Assembly (NCBI GenBank): GCA_023398105.1
Contig: JAEWST010000002.1
Span: 1 to 64,000 of the forward strand
Direction: 5' to 3'
DNA: 64,000 bases
Source of the DNA: Bacillota bacterium
GTDB lineage: Bacteria > Bacillota > Clostridia > Acetivibrionales > DSM-1351
The notes beneath the pieces were generated by a model. The model saw nothing but the letters and a program-made list of their open reading frames with translations. It was not told where the DNA came from and made no database searches. The translations under genes were made by a program, and so were the position numbers. Positions 26,834 through 35,772 of this stretch are shown here, piece after piece. Each line of letters starts with the position of its first letter. Positions within the stretch are counted from its first letter, which is position 1.

Positions 26834-27373
26834 TTATTTCATGTAAACTTCTCTTTTGAGTATACAAACTTCAGGTATATTTCTATATTTTCCGCAATAG
26901 TCCAAACCATAACCAACTACAAACTCGTCAGGTATTTCAATTCCTTTATAATCAACCTGAACATGTGCTTTCCTTCTTGAAGGTTTGTCTAAGGCTGCAC
27001 ATATTTTTACGCTTAAAGGACCTCTGGTTTTTAACAGCTCTACAAGATGATTCAGCGTAAGACCAGTATCAATAATATCTTCAACAATTAGTACATGTTT
27101 ACCATCAATATTCGTGTCAACATCTTTTATAATTTTAACAACCCCTGATGATTTTGATGAGTCGCCATAACTAGATACTGACATAAAATCCAAATCAACA
27201 GGAATTGTTATTTCCCTTGCCAAATCGGCAAGAAATATGAACCCACCCTTTAAAACTCCGATTATAACGAGTTCCTTGCCCTCGTAGTCTTTAGAAATAC
27301 GACTAGCAAGCTCTTTGACATTTTTATTAAGCTCTTCCTTTGAAATTAAAACACGATCAATTGTGCCCTTCAT
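26834..27373 (-). CDS. hpt: Hypoxanthine phosphoribosyltransferase
   Basis: A 179-residue purine salvage enzyme converting hypoxanthine or guanine plus PRPP to IMP or GMP. The PRPP loop HVLIVEDIIDTGLTLNHL (about 93-110) and the substrate region IPDEFVVGYGLDYCGKYRNI (about 152-171) match the family. GGGGGG precedes the start. It lies between tilS and ftsH in the same direction. Confidence 0.96.
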   Translation of the reverse strand: MKGTIDRVLISKEELNKNVKELASRISKDYEGKELVIIGVLKGGFIFLADLAREITIPVDLDFMSVSSYGDSSKSSGVVKIIKDVDTNIDGKHVLIVEDIIDTGLTLNHLVELLKTRGPLSVKICAALDKPSRRKAHVQVDYKGIEIPDEFVVGYGLDYCGKYRNIPEVCILKREVYMK

Positions 27374-27529
27374 TTATTACTAATCCCCCTTAATGCTACC
27401 AATAATTGTGAATAAATAAATATATATTAATAAAATTAATTTAATTTTGTCAGTTGATTTCTATCTCTTAAAAAGATTCTAACGGTCGCACCAGCTATTT
27501 CACTCAGAAGCCAGTAAATCTTCTAAATT

Positions 27530-28951
27530 TCACTTGCTTAAATATTCAAAACAAATCATCAACACAGAATTAGTATTATCAGTTACTTTATATTTATCAC
27601 TAGTTTTATTTCCTATAATCCAAATTATCTCCTTATTTATTGCAATTAAAGGAAATTTCATTCTCTGTTCCCTGACTATTTTTTTGTCAATAAAGTACTC
27701 TTTAAGCTTCTTTGTGCCATTTGAGTTTAATGGCTTAAATATATCACCATCTCGTCTATTTCTTACCAAAATATCCAAATTTGATTCTAATTCTAACTTT
27801 TTAAAATCAAAAAACTCGGTATAAGCACCTATATTTTCTTTAACAAATTCTTGACAGCTCTCACTTGTATCAAAGTTAATTACTTTTGTTGTAATAACAG
27901 CCTCTATATCATTCAAAACTATCCTTCCAGGGATTTTCAGTTTATTTTGGAAGCTTTCTTTTTTTTCTTCTCCCTGCTTTTTAATAATTATAGATGAATA
28001 CGTTTTTACTGCCATCATTCCATGAGGAATATCTGTGCGTGAACCTGTTTGTCCATCTCTAATTAACCACACGAGACTGTCAATATGATTAAACCCAATT
28101 CCTTCAATACTTCCACAGCTATTTAAAATGGCAATTCTAATGACCCTGCCCAAAATAGCCTGATGCATTTTCTGTAATTCAAATAAATCAATCTCAACAA
28201 AATCCGTCTCCTTTTTTTTACAAGCCTTTTTATAGGCTATTTCTGCATTATACCGTAAAAAATCCTCATCTGTCACTACTAATTTTGATAATCTTAATAA
28301 ATTTTCTGTAATATCTATTCTTGCTGCATTATTAATTTCAGGAAGCACATTAAGTCTAATTCTGTTTCTAAAGTAGTCTTGGTGCAGGTTTGAACTGTCG
28401 GTAACAGCCTTTAGACCATTATCATTAACATAATTCTCAATATGTAATCTATCTATATCTAATAATGGTCTTATAATATTATCTCTTTTATACTCTATCC
28501 CCTTAAGTCCTTCTAAACCCGTACCCCTAAAAATCCGCATGAGTATTGTCTCAGCTTGATCATTTCTTGAATGAGCAACAGCAATTTTATTTGCAGAATT
28601 CTCTGCTGCAACCCTGTTAAACTCTTCATACCTTGCATTTCTTCCCGCTTCTTCAATGGAGCTCTTATCTTTTTTTGCCTTCTTGGCAATATCAATTCTT
28701 TTTATATTCAAACTAAGTCCCAAGGATAGGCAAAAATCATTTACAAACTCTTCATCTCTATCAGCTTCCAAACCTCTAAGCATGTGATTAATATGTACAG
28801 GATAAAGCCTCAAGTCCAAATCCTTAGAAAGATAATACAAAATATGGAGTAGGCATACAGAGTCATATCCTCCTGATATGCCTACAACAATACCATCTCC
28901 ATGATTAATCAGGTCATTTCTATTAATTGTTTCGAGAACCTGCTTTAGCAT
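27530..28951 (-). CDS. tilS: tRNA(Ile)-lysidine synthetase
   Basis: A 473-residue TilS. The PP-loop motif GIVVGISGGYDSVCLLHIL (residues 21-39) binds ATP; later parts show the substrate-binding and C-terminal TilS_C domains (RRDGDIFKPLNSNGTKKLKE). It converts C34 of tRNA-Ile(CAU) to lysidine so that AUA is read. The motif reads SGGYDS, with Tyr where most members have Val or Met. The start ATG 28951 follows AAAGGAAACG; upstream in-frame codons run into dnaB and are not used. Order dnaB-tilS-hpt-ftsH. Confidence 0.95.
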   Translation of the reverse strand: MLKQVLETINRNDLINHGDGIVVGISGGYDSVCLLHILYYLSKDLDLRLYPVHINHMLRGLEADRDEEFVNDFCLSLGLSLNIKRIDIAKKAKKDKSSIEEAGRNARYEEFNRVAAENSANKIAVAHSRNDQAETILMRIFRGTGLEGLKGIEYKRDNIIRPLLDIDRLHIENYVNDNGLKAVTDSSNLHQDYFRNRIRLNVLPEINNAARIDITENLLRLSKLVVTDEDFLRYNAEIAYKKACKKKETDFVEIDLFELQKMHQAILGRVIRIAILNSCGSIEGIGFNHIDSLVWLIRDGQTGSRTDIPHGMMAVKTYSSIIIKKQGEEKKESFQNKLKIPGRIVLNDIEAVITTKVINFDTSESCQEFVKENIGAYTEFFDFKKLELESNLDILVRNRRDGDIFKPLNSNGTKKLKEYFIDKKIVREQRMKFPLIAINKEIIWIIGNKTSDKYKVTDNTNSVLMICFEYLSK

Positions 28952-28974
28952 TGTTCGTTTCCTTTGCCTACTGA

Positions 28975-30318
28975 TTATTGTCTGAATTTTTCTAAATTTG
29001 CAAACTTGGTATATTGCCCAAGCCATACTAATTCTACTGTTCCTGTCGAACCGTTTCTGTGCTTCGCAATTATTAGCTCAGCTATATTTTTCTTTTCAGT
29101 CTCAGGATTGTAATAGTCATCCCGGTAAAGAAACATTACAATATCAGCATCCTGCTCTATTGCTCCTGATTCTCTCAGGTCACTAAGTATAGGTCTATGG
29201 TCAGTCCTGGCTTCAGGTGCACGACTTAACTGAGATAAGCAAATAACAGGAACATTTATTTCCTTTGCCAATATTTTGAGGGAACGAGATATTTCTGATA
29301 TCTCCTGCTGCCTATTTTCTCCGCCCTTTTTGCCACTACCCTGCATAAGTTGTAGATAATCTATGACCACTAACCCCAAGTTATGTTCAAGCTTAAGTCG
29401 TCTGCATTTTGCCCTTATTTCAGTAATAGAAACACCTGGTGTATCATCAATATAAATAGGTGCTTCAGATAAAGGAGCCAAAGCCTTAGCAACCTTTTGC
29501 CAATCATTATCCTCAAGCTTTCCTGTTTTCATTTTATTACTGTCAACCATTGCTTCACTGCAAAGTATTCTGTTTACCAGCTGATCTTTTGACATTTCAA
29601 GACTGAATACAGCTACTGGCACATGACCGTTAACTGCTGCATTCTGTGCTAAATTTAATGCAAAAGCTGTTTTCCCCATTGCAGGACGTGCAGCTATAAG
29701 AATCAAGTCGGAATTATGAAGACCTGAAGTCTTAAAATCTAAATCAGTAAATCCAGTAGGAATCCCAGTAATATTGCCCTTATTATTATACATCTCTTCT
29801 AAATTGTTAAAAGTATCTACAAGTACATCCTTTATAGGTACAAATCCCTGAGAGCTTCTTTTCTGTAGGATATCAAAAACACTCTGTTCAGCCTTATCAA
29901 GAATATATGATACCTCTTCAGAAGCATTAAAGCCCAAATCAACTATATCAGAAGAAGCCTTAATTAGCTTTCTAAGAAGAGCTTTCTCTTCCACAATCTT
30001 TGAGTAATGTTTTACATTTGCTGTTGTAGGTACTTCCGTTGCAATATTTGATAAGTACTCAAGTCCACCTACTAGTTCTAGCTTTCCATGTAGCTTAAGA
30101 CGCTCTGACACTGTAATTAAGTCAATAGGTTGAGCTTTGTCAAACAACTCTAAAATAACATTATAAATTTCCCTATGGTCAGGTCTATAAAAATCCTCTG
30201 GTTTCAAAATTTCCATTACTACAGGAACTACTTCTTTGTCAATAAGCATTGACCCTAGTACTGATTGTTCTGCCTCTATACTCTGAGGGGGAATTCTGCC
30301 TAGAGAACCTATATCCAT
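28975..30318 (-). CDS. dnaB: Replicative DNA helicase DnaB
   Basis: A 447-residue replicative helicase (dnaC in Bacillus naming). It has the N-terminal domain starting RIPPQSIEAEQSVLGSML, then the RecA-like domain with Walker A ARPAMGKTAFALNLA near 208, Walker B VVIDYLQLM and the C-terminal RHRNGSTG-like KHRNGSTGTVEL. The start ATG 30318 follows GGTGGAAG; an ATG at 30339 lacks a site. No intein. It lies downstream of rplI, as in many Firmicutes. Confidence 0.96.
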   Translation of the reverse strand: MDIGSLGRIPPQSIEAEQSVLGSMLIDKEVVPVVMEILKPEDFYRPDHREIYNVILELFDKAQPIDLITVSERLKLHGKLELVGGLEYLSNIATEVPTTANVKHYSKIVEEKALLRKLIKASSDIVDLGFNASEEVSYILDKAEQSVFDILQKRSSQGFVPIKDVLVDTFNNLEEMYNNKGNITGIPTGFTDLDFKTSGLHNSDLILIAARPAMGKTAFALNLAQNAAVNGHVPVAVFSLEMSKDQLVNRILCSEAMVDSNKMKTGKLEDNDWQKVAKALAPLSEAPIYIDDTPGVSITEIRAKCRRLKLEHNLGLVVIDYLQLMQGSGKKGGENRQQEISEISRSLKILAKEINVPVICLSQLSRAPEARTDHRPILSDLRESGAIEQDADIVMFLYRDDYYNPETEKKNIAELIIAKHRNGSTGTVELVWLGQYTKFANLEKFRQ

Positions 30319-30362
30319 TGCATCTTCCACCATTTCCATTAATATTTACTTAAAATACATTT

Positions 30363-30809
30363 TTAAAGGCTTTCAATTTTAACAGTAAATTTAGAGCTAA
30401 TCTCGGGATAGAGTTTAACCTCCACTTCAAAAGTGCCAACTGACTTAATTGAATCAGGCATTACTAGCTTCTTTTTATCTATTTCAAGCTTTTGTTGTGT
30501 CTTCATTGCTTCTGCAACATCCTTGCTTGTAATAGAACCAAAAAGTTTACCATTATCTCCTGCTTTTACCTTTAATGTTAGTGTTATATCTTTAATTTTT
30601 TTTGCTAGTTCCTTTGCCTGAGCTATTTCTCTTTCTTTCTTCTGACTCTCGGCTTCCTTCTTGGTTTTCATTATATTTACATTTGTAGCACTAGCCTCAA
30701 CAGCTAGACCCTTTGGAAACAAAAAATTCCTCGCATATCCATCGCTGGCTTCCACCATTTGTTCTTTTTTACCTAAGCCTTTTACATCCTGTTTTAATAT
30801 AACCTTCAT
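30363..30809 (-). CDS. rplI: 50S ribosomal protein L9
   Basis: A 148-residue L9 with the rRNA-binding N-domain MKVILKQDVKGLGKKEQ and GYARNFLFPKGLAVEA, a long connecting helix (about 41-74) and the C-terminal domain with KLFGSITSKDVAEA. ATG 30809 follows AGGAGG; an upstream in-frame ATG lies before it. It is preceded by the gdpP-type gene, the usual order gdpP-rplI-dnaB. Confidence 0.96.
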   Translation of the reverse strand: MKVILKQDVKGLGKKEQMVEASDGYARNFLFPKGLAVEASATNVNIMKTKKEAESQKKEREIAQAKELAKKIKDITLTLKVKAGDNGKLFGSITSKDVAEAMKTQQKLEIDKKKLVMPDSIKSVGTFEVEVKLYPEISSKFTVKIESL

Positions 30810-30986
30810 TTGTTTACCTCCTGTAGACATCAATATTAACAAAATATATTCCCTATATATAACCAGTTCTAATCCTTAAAGAGTGCTTTACTCTAGATAT
30901 TAAAGTCAGTTATAAAGGGATGTATCGGCACTAATAACCACCTATAAATGGTAATTAGCGTCGGTATTCCTCGGACAAGCTACGCT

Positions 30987-32990
30987 CTATTCTTTATTTA
31001 AGCTTTCTATATACTCGTATATTGCATTCTTGAGACTTTGTCTTGCTTCTTCAATGGTTACATTTTCAAGCTGTGCTCCTGCAACTGTCATATGACCTCC
31101 GCCGCCAAGCTTCTCCAAAATCATCTGTACATTTATTTCACCAAGAGACCTTCCGCTTATTACAATCTCACCTTCATTGGAGCTAAGTACAAATGCTGCT
31201 ATAAGTCCTGCTAGACTTAATAGCTGGTCTGCTGCCTGAGCAGCTATTAGCTGTGCATTCTTAATGTTTGAAGGACAAGTAGATATTGCAATATTATCAT
31301 ACACTACTTCTGCATCTTTGACTATATTTGATATTGTAATGTATGTTTTCAAGTCATTTTGGAAAAGTTGCTTAACTGATACTGTATCAACACCTTGACG
31401 CCTTAAATAGGAAGCTGCTTCAAAGGTTCTGACCCCCGTCTTGAAAATAAAGTTTTTGGTATCAACAACAATTCCAGCATATAATGCCTCTGTTTCTATG
31501 CTTGTAAGCCTAATTTTTTCTTCTAAATATTGCATCAGCTCTGTAACAAGCTCACAGGTTGATGATGCATAGGTTTCATGGTAAGACAGAACTACGTCTT
31601 GTATATAATCTGCACCTCTTCTGTGATGATCTATTACAACTATTTGGTCTGTCATCTTCAACAATTCTGGTGTTTCAGTAAAGCTTGGTCTATGAGTGTC
31701 CAGAACTATAAGCAAAGTTTTCTTAGTTATTATATCAAGAGCCTCATTTCTGCCAACAAACACATTACTGTATTCAGGTTCCTTGCCAAGCTTATTGAGT
31801 ACAGCATCTATATTGGGATTAGAATGATTTAATACTATATTAACCCTCTTATCTCTGCTCTTTACTATTCTATATATACCCAGTGCCGCACCTAAGCAAT
31901 CAATGTCTGCATTTTCATGTCCCATAATCAAAACAGAAGGTGCTTGGTCTATTAATCCTCTTAATGCATAGGCAATTACCCTTGCTTTTACTCTTGTACG
32001 TTTCTCCAGCTCTCGTGTTCGTCCTCCAAAGAATCTGAAGTTATCGCCATCTTTAATAACAACATGGTCTCCGCCTCTTCCTAAAGCTATATCAATACTT
32101 GCATTTGCATTTTGCATATTTTCAAGTATAGTTTCAGCATTTATACCCATCCCGATGCTAAGAGTAACAGGTATTTTGTTGCCAAAATTAATTTCTTTCA
32201 CTGTTTCAAGTATTTCAAATTTTTTCTCTTCAAGTTCTTTTAAATATTTAAAGGCAAATATACATAGAAACTTGTCTCTCTCAAATTTTTTTAACACACC
32301 ACCAGTATGCACTAACCAGCCAGCAATACTTTTTTCTATTTCCGCCATAATTTGCGGTCTTTTAGAATCTTCTAAGCTCTGCATTAAATCGTCATAATTG
32401 TCTATTACAATTAGACCTACTGTGTTTTTATTATCCTCATACTTTTGTCTTTCATTTATTAAATCCGTATTATCAATAAAATATAACATAACAATAATGC
32501 TGTGTTCTGTATTATCATCATCTATTTTCACTAAACTGCCTAAAATAGTATAGAAGTGATTATTTATGGTAACATCTTTTGAAATATTTATACAATCTCC
32601 TTCTGTTATCTCAGGTCTTATATCAGAAACAATTCCTGATATGGTTTTTTGAAGAAATTTATCATCGTCAAACATACCCTTGAAGGAAGAATTGTACCAA
32701 ACAGCTGTTCCATCCAATTCTGCTAAAACCAAAGGCATAGGAAAATTGAGCAACGTATCCTTAGTTGCACAGTCAATATTGAAAGTCAGTGTCTCTATGT
32801 ATTTTGCTATTTCCCGATTTCTGATATGAGTAGATTTGTAGTTGTAAATAACTAAAAAAACAAATACAACATATCCCGGAATAGACATTAATGGATTTAA
32901 TTTTGTAATTATCACAACAAGAAATAGTATTACCCAAAGATAAAAACCAGCCTTTGGTATAAAAATTCGTGATAGTTTTTTGCTATCCAT
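30987..32990 (-). CDS. gdpP: GdpP-type c-di-AMP phosphodiesterase (DHH family)
   Basis: A 667-residue membrane phosphodiesterase. Two N-terminal helices (about 14-50) are followed by a PAS domain (about 70-165), a degenerate GGDEF domain (about 175-320) and the catalytic DHH/DHHA1 part. The metal site is complete: MGHENADIDCLGA near 355, VIDHHRRGAD, and GGGGHMTVAGA near the C-terminus. It hydrolyses c-di-AMP and so affects cell wall stress and potassium homeostasis. AGGGAG precedes the start. It is 16 bases downstream of the MazG-like gene. Confidence 0.95.
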   Translation of the reverse strand: MDSKKLSRIFIPKAGFYLWVILFLVVIITKLNPLMSIPGYVVFVFLVIYNYKSTHIRNREIAKYIETLTFNIDCATKDTLLNFPMPLVLAELDGTAVWYNSSFKGMFDDDKFLQKTISGIVSDIRPEITEGDCINISKDVTINNHFYTILGSLVKIDDDNTEHSIIVMLYFIDNTDLINERQKYEDNKNTVGLIVIDNYDDLMQSLEDSKRPQIMAEIEKSIAGWLVHTGGVLKKFERDKFLCIFAFKYLKELEEKKFEILETVKEINFGNKIPVTLSIGMGINAETILENMQNANASIDIALGRGGDHVVIKDGDNFRFFGGRTRELEKRTRVKARVIAYALRGLIDQAPSVLIMGHENADIDCLGAALGIYRIVKSRDKRVNIVLNHSNPNIDAVLNKLGKEPEYSNVFVGRNEALDIITKKTLLIVLDTHRPSFTETPELLKMTDQIVVIDHHRRGADYIQDVVLSYHETYASSTCELVTELMQYLEEKIRLTSIETEALYAGIVVDTKNFIFKTGVRTFEAASYLRRQGVDTVSVKQLFQNDLKTYITISNIVKDAEVVYDNIAISTCPSNIKNAQLIAAQAADQLLSLAGLIAAFVLSSNEGEIVISGRSLGEINVQMILEKLGGGGHMTVAGAQLENVTIEEARQSLKNAIYEYIESLNKE

Positions 32991-33006
32991 TTGAAATCTC
33001 CCTGAA

Positions 33007-33351
33007 TCAAGCCCCTTGTTTCTTTACACGAGAGCCATTGAGATGCTTTGAAAGCTCGGATAAATCACCATAGTACTTTTCAACATCGTGGTTCTCAACA
33101 AGACCAAGCCTAATCTTATTCTCAATTTTTTTTTCTACTGCTCTATAATTAATGCCAAATCTTTTTCCTAAAAGATAACATATTAAAATTATATTGGCTA
33201 AAGTATCAGCTAAAGTTTCTGACACCTCCTCTTGAACTCCGTTTACCAATGCCTTAAATAGATTTGCAACATCAGTAAGTAGCTCACTTTTTAGCCATTC
33301 AATTATCTTAATATTTCTTGTAATATCAATCTGGTTATCAAACAAAGCCAT
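33007..33351 (-). CDS. MazG-like family protein
   Basis: A 114-residue all-helical protein of the MazG-like family, with NIKIIEWLKSELLTDVANLFKAL at residues 13-35 and EVSETLADTLANIILICYLLGKRFGI in the second helix pair. MazG relatives are nucleoside triphosphate pyrophosphohydrolases, but the classical EExxE metal motif is only partly evident here, so activity is uncertain. It sits directly upstream of the gdpP gene, an association common in Clostridia. GGGGTGAC precedes the start. Confidence 0.8.
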   Translation of the reverse strand: MALFDNQIDITRNIKIIEWLKSELLTDVANLFKALVNGVQEEVSETLADTLANIILICYLLGKRFGINYRAVEKKIENKIRLGLVENHDVEKYYGDLSELSKHLNGSRVKKQGA

Positions 33352-33687
33352 AGTGTCACCCCACGTAGGTAATTTACAATTTTTGTATGTAAATTATACC
33401 ACTTATACAACCAAATAGCTTTATTTCCCACTTTTTATTACTATAATAGAAGTACCTGCTATTATACCACAAAGTCAATTACGCTAAAACCTCAGTCCTA
33501 CTGCATGTTGTGCAATACTCCTTAGGAAGTATTGTTATTTCGTCAACTTCCAACGCTAGATTATAAATATATACTTGTACCTAAAGTTGATTAAACATTT
33601 AGCTAAGTTTGAAATTATTGACTCAATTTAATTACAAATGAAGTATATCGGTACTTGACTGATAGCATAACGAAAAATAATTGATTA
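33352..33687. other. Intergenic stretch, promoter side of the MazG-like gene
   Basis: Holds an inverted repeat GGTAATTTACA / TATGTAAATTATACC (33370-33402) that includes a minus-strand TATAAT, a plausible -10 element for the mazG-like to dnaB run. No convincing -35 box. I see nothing else here. Confidence 0.35.
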
Positions 33688-34554
33688 TTAGACATTATAT
33701 AAATACCCAAATGTAGGGTAAGAGCCTATAAATTTGTAAAAAGATGTTTTCCTTTTTATCATAGTGAGTGCATCGTAAACATCCTGATCCTCAATATGCC
33801 CATCTATATCAACAAAGAAAATATACTGTCCAAGCTCATTTTTTGCAGGTCTGGATTCAATTTTTGACATATTAATATCCCACAAGCTGAATATGTCCAA
33901 AACTTTGTATAAGCTTCCTGGTTTATTTTCAGTTGAAAACACTATTGATGTTTTATCCTTTCCTGTTTTCTTCTTTAACACTTTAGAGATAATAACAAAC
34001 CTAGTGTAATTGTTTTTAGCATCTTGAATATTAGTATCTAATATATCAAGCCCGTATGTCTTTGCTGCAATACTAGATGTAACAGCCGCAAATGTGCCAT
34101 CCTCTGAAGCTACTCTTTGTGCTGCTTTTGAAGTACTATTTTCCTCCATCTGAACTGCACTCTGAAATTTATTGTCAAGATAATTTCTGCACTGTCCAAG
34201 TGGCTGAGGATGTGAAATTATAACTCTAATGTCTTCTGTTTTTGTTCCTTTTTTAGCTACAAGGTTAAGGTTTATGGGTATAATGTGTTCATCAATTATA
34301 TACAAACCCTCCTCCTTGGCAAGCACATCCAAAGTTACATTAATTGCACCCTCTAGTGAATTTTCTATTGGCACAATTGCCTCATCAATATCATCATTTT
34401 TTAATCCAAGAAGTACCTCCTGAATGGTATAAAAATCTTTTAAAAAATATTTTGCTTCTGAGTCATTTGTCTTTGATTGTGCTTCAATATAAGTCTGAAC
34501 AGCCTCATGTGAAAAAGTCCCCTGTGGACCTAGAAAACCTATTCTCTTTTTCAT
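33688..34554 (-). CDS. pheA: Prephenate dehydratase
   Basis: A 288-residue enzyme with the dehydratase domain (GFLGPQGTFSHEAVQ at the start, AIVPIENSLEGAIN near 61, TRFVIIS near 186) and a C-terminal ACT domain with GSLYKVLDIFSLWDINMSKI and ESRPAK that binds phenylalanine for feedback inhibition. It makes phenylpyruvate for phenylalanine synthesis. Monofunctional, no chorismate mutase part. The ribosome binding site is weak. It stands alone. Confidence 0.96.
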   Translation of the reverse strand: MKKRIGFLGPQGTFSHEAVQTYIEAQSKTNDSEAKYFLKDFYTIQEVLLGLKNDDIDEAIVPIENSLEGAINVTLDVLAKEEGLYIIDEHIIPINLNLVAKKGTKTEDIRVIISHPQPLGQCRNYLDNKFQSAVQMEENSTSKAAQRVASEDGTFAAVTSSIAAKTYGLDILDTNIQDAKNNYTRFVIISKVLKKKTGKDKTSIVFSTENKPGSLYKVLDIFSLWDINMSKIESRPAKNELGQYIFFVDIDGHIEDQDVYDALTMIKRKTSFYKFIGSYPTFGYLYNV

Positions 34555-34797
34555 CTAATTATTATATCCATCCTTTATATGTTTTAATAATAACTATCCC
34601 CATAGTTATATATAATATCATTCTTTACTAAGTTTTCCAACTGTATTTACTGTAAAAGGGTAGTATATATATTTTTAAGGATATAATTTTTATTGAAATT
34701 TGTATGCTGAATGTAGCAAAAGACATAAAAATCTAAAAATATTATTTACATTGTATCGGTGCTCGAATATTTTTCTGCTCCACTTTAGATACGCAAC

Positions 34798-34836
34798 TTT
34801 AAAAGCCTCATGCTGGTATAGGCTTTGTTTTTGTAC
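34798..34836. terminator. Possible terminator, bidirectional
   Basis: AAAAGCCTCATGC..GGTATAGGCTTTGTTTTT: 7-bp stem with T-rich tail on plus and TTTT on minus. It lies far (300 bases) downstream of the DUF2007 gene on the minus strand. Confidence 0.45.
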
Positions 34837-34936
34837 TATGTAAGGGTTCATCTTATTATTTTACCTTACTTACTCGTGTCTGTTTTCTGAAAAAACACTT
34901 AGAGCTAGCTTGCTGAACAGTAACTTTATTTCTGGC

Positions 34937-35092
34937 TTATAACGCCTATATTCAAAATGAAATTTTTCGAATGTAGAAAAATTTCATTACATCAGCAACG
35001 TTTCAACGAGGCGGGATATATTCTCACCACCTGAAAACCAAATCGGTACACGCCACTTATAGAAGTGGGGACATTTTCTTGCCTCGTTATAA
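34937..35092 (+). repeat. MITE-like element, copy A2
   Basis: A 156 bp element, ends TTATAACG / CGTTATAA, TA on both flanks. Left half folds into an AT-rich hairpin (TGAAATTTTTC / GAAAAATTTCA); right half has ACGAGGCGGG..., a CGCCACTTATAGAAGTGG stem and closes with CCTCGTT. It occupies the gap between pheA and the DUF2007 gene; the rest of that gap shows only a possible terminator. Confidence 0.78.
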
Positions 35093-35139
35093 AAACCATT
35101 GATACACATTTGCTTTTGATGACTTAAAATACACCATGC

Positions 35140-35484
35140 TTACTCCGCTGTCTCTTCTTTTAAAGATTCCATAGCCTGTTCTTCAAGCTCTTCGTCACTA
35201 ACTTTTAAATTTATTATCTGCATCGCTTCCTCATACATTTCACTTGGAACCATAATTTGAATTGGTATACAAGGTCCTAAAACGATTTGTAATAAGCCAC
35301 TATCGAGTAAGTCATAGTCTTTGCCTTTTCCAATGCAAATAATACCATTTTGTGTTAGCTTCCCCTTAATTACATTAAATTCAAATTCATTATCAGCCGT
35401 GGTTAAATATACCCAGTTTTCAGCATTTTCTCTCTCAATCTTTAGTCTATCCTTGGCACTCATATTTTCTTTGCTAGTATCCAT
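35140..35484 (-). CDS. DUF2007 domain protein
   Basis: A 114-residue soluble protein. Its core, residues about 25-100 (NWVYLTTADNEFEFNVIKGK, GIICIGKGKDYDLLD, IQIMVPSEMYEEAMQII), matches the DUF2007 fold, a small ferredoxin-like domain often called a putative signal-transducing protein. The C-terminus is acidic. The start is ATG 35484 after GGTGG; the ATG at 35514 lies upstream of that site. It is framed by two MITE-like elements, A2 and A3. Confidence 0.75.
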   Translation of the reverse strand: MDTSKENMSAKDRLKIERENAENWVYLTTADNEFEFNVIKGKLTQNGIICIGKGKDYDLLDSGLLQIVLGPCIPIQIMVPSEMYEEAMQIINLKVSDEELEEQAMESLKEETAE

Positions 35485-35559
35485 AACTACCACCTTCCCT
35501 GAAAATCCTACCATTAATTACCTACCTATATACTACCACTAATACTATAATTTTTACAG

Positions 35560-35716
35560 TTATAACGCCTAAATTTAAAATGAAATTTTTCGATTGTAGA
35601 AAAATTTCATTTTGAATCTAGGTATTTCAATGAGGCTGGAGAATCTCTCACCGCCTGAAGACCAAAGCTTTCCCCGCCACTTAAAGAAATGAGGAACATT
35701 TTCTTGCCTCATTATC
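35560..35716 (+). repeat. MITE-like element, copy A3
   Basis: A 157 bp copy in the same orientation as A2, 468 bases further on. Here the left hairpin is nearly complete: AATGAAATTTTTC-GATTGTA-GAAAAATTTCATT. The right end reads CCTCATTAT, one or two bases diverged. It fills the gap between the DUF2007 gene and the permease. Confidence 0.75.
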
Positions 35717-35772
35717 TTTAAACTTTCATTCAGTTAAGGTTTTAGGCATATTAAAAAAGGTCAATTACCATC

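Noticed and set aside
28952..29026. Longer tilS start overlapping dnaB
   Set aside because: No ribosome binding site upstream and the family N-terminus begins at the ATG at 28951 after AAAGGAAACG.
35140..35716. Composite transposon formed by elements A2 and A3 around the DUF2007 gene
   Set aside because: The elements are direct repeats without transposase, and nothing shows that the unit has moved; kept only as a possibility under the cluster finding.
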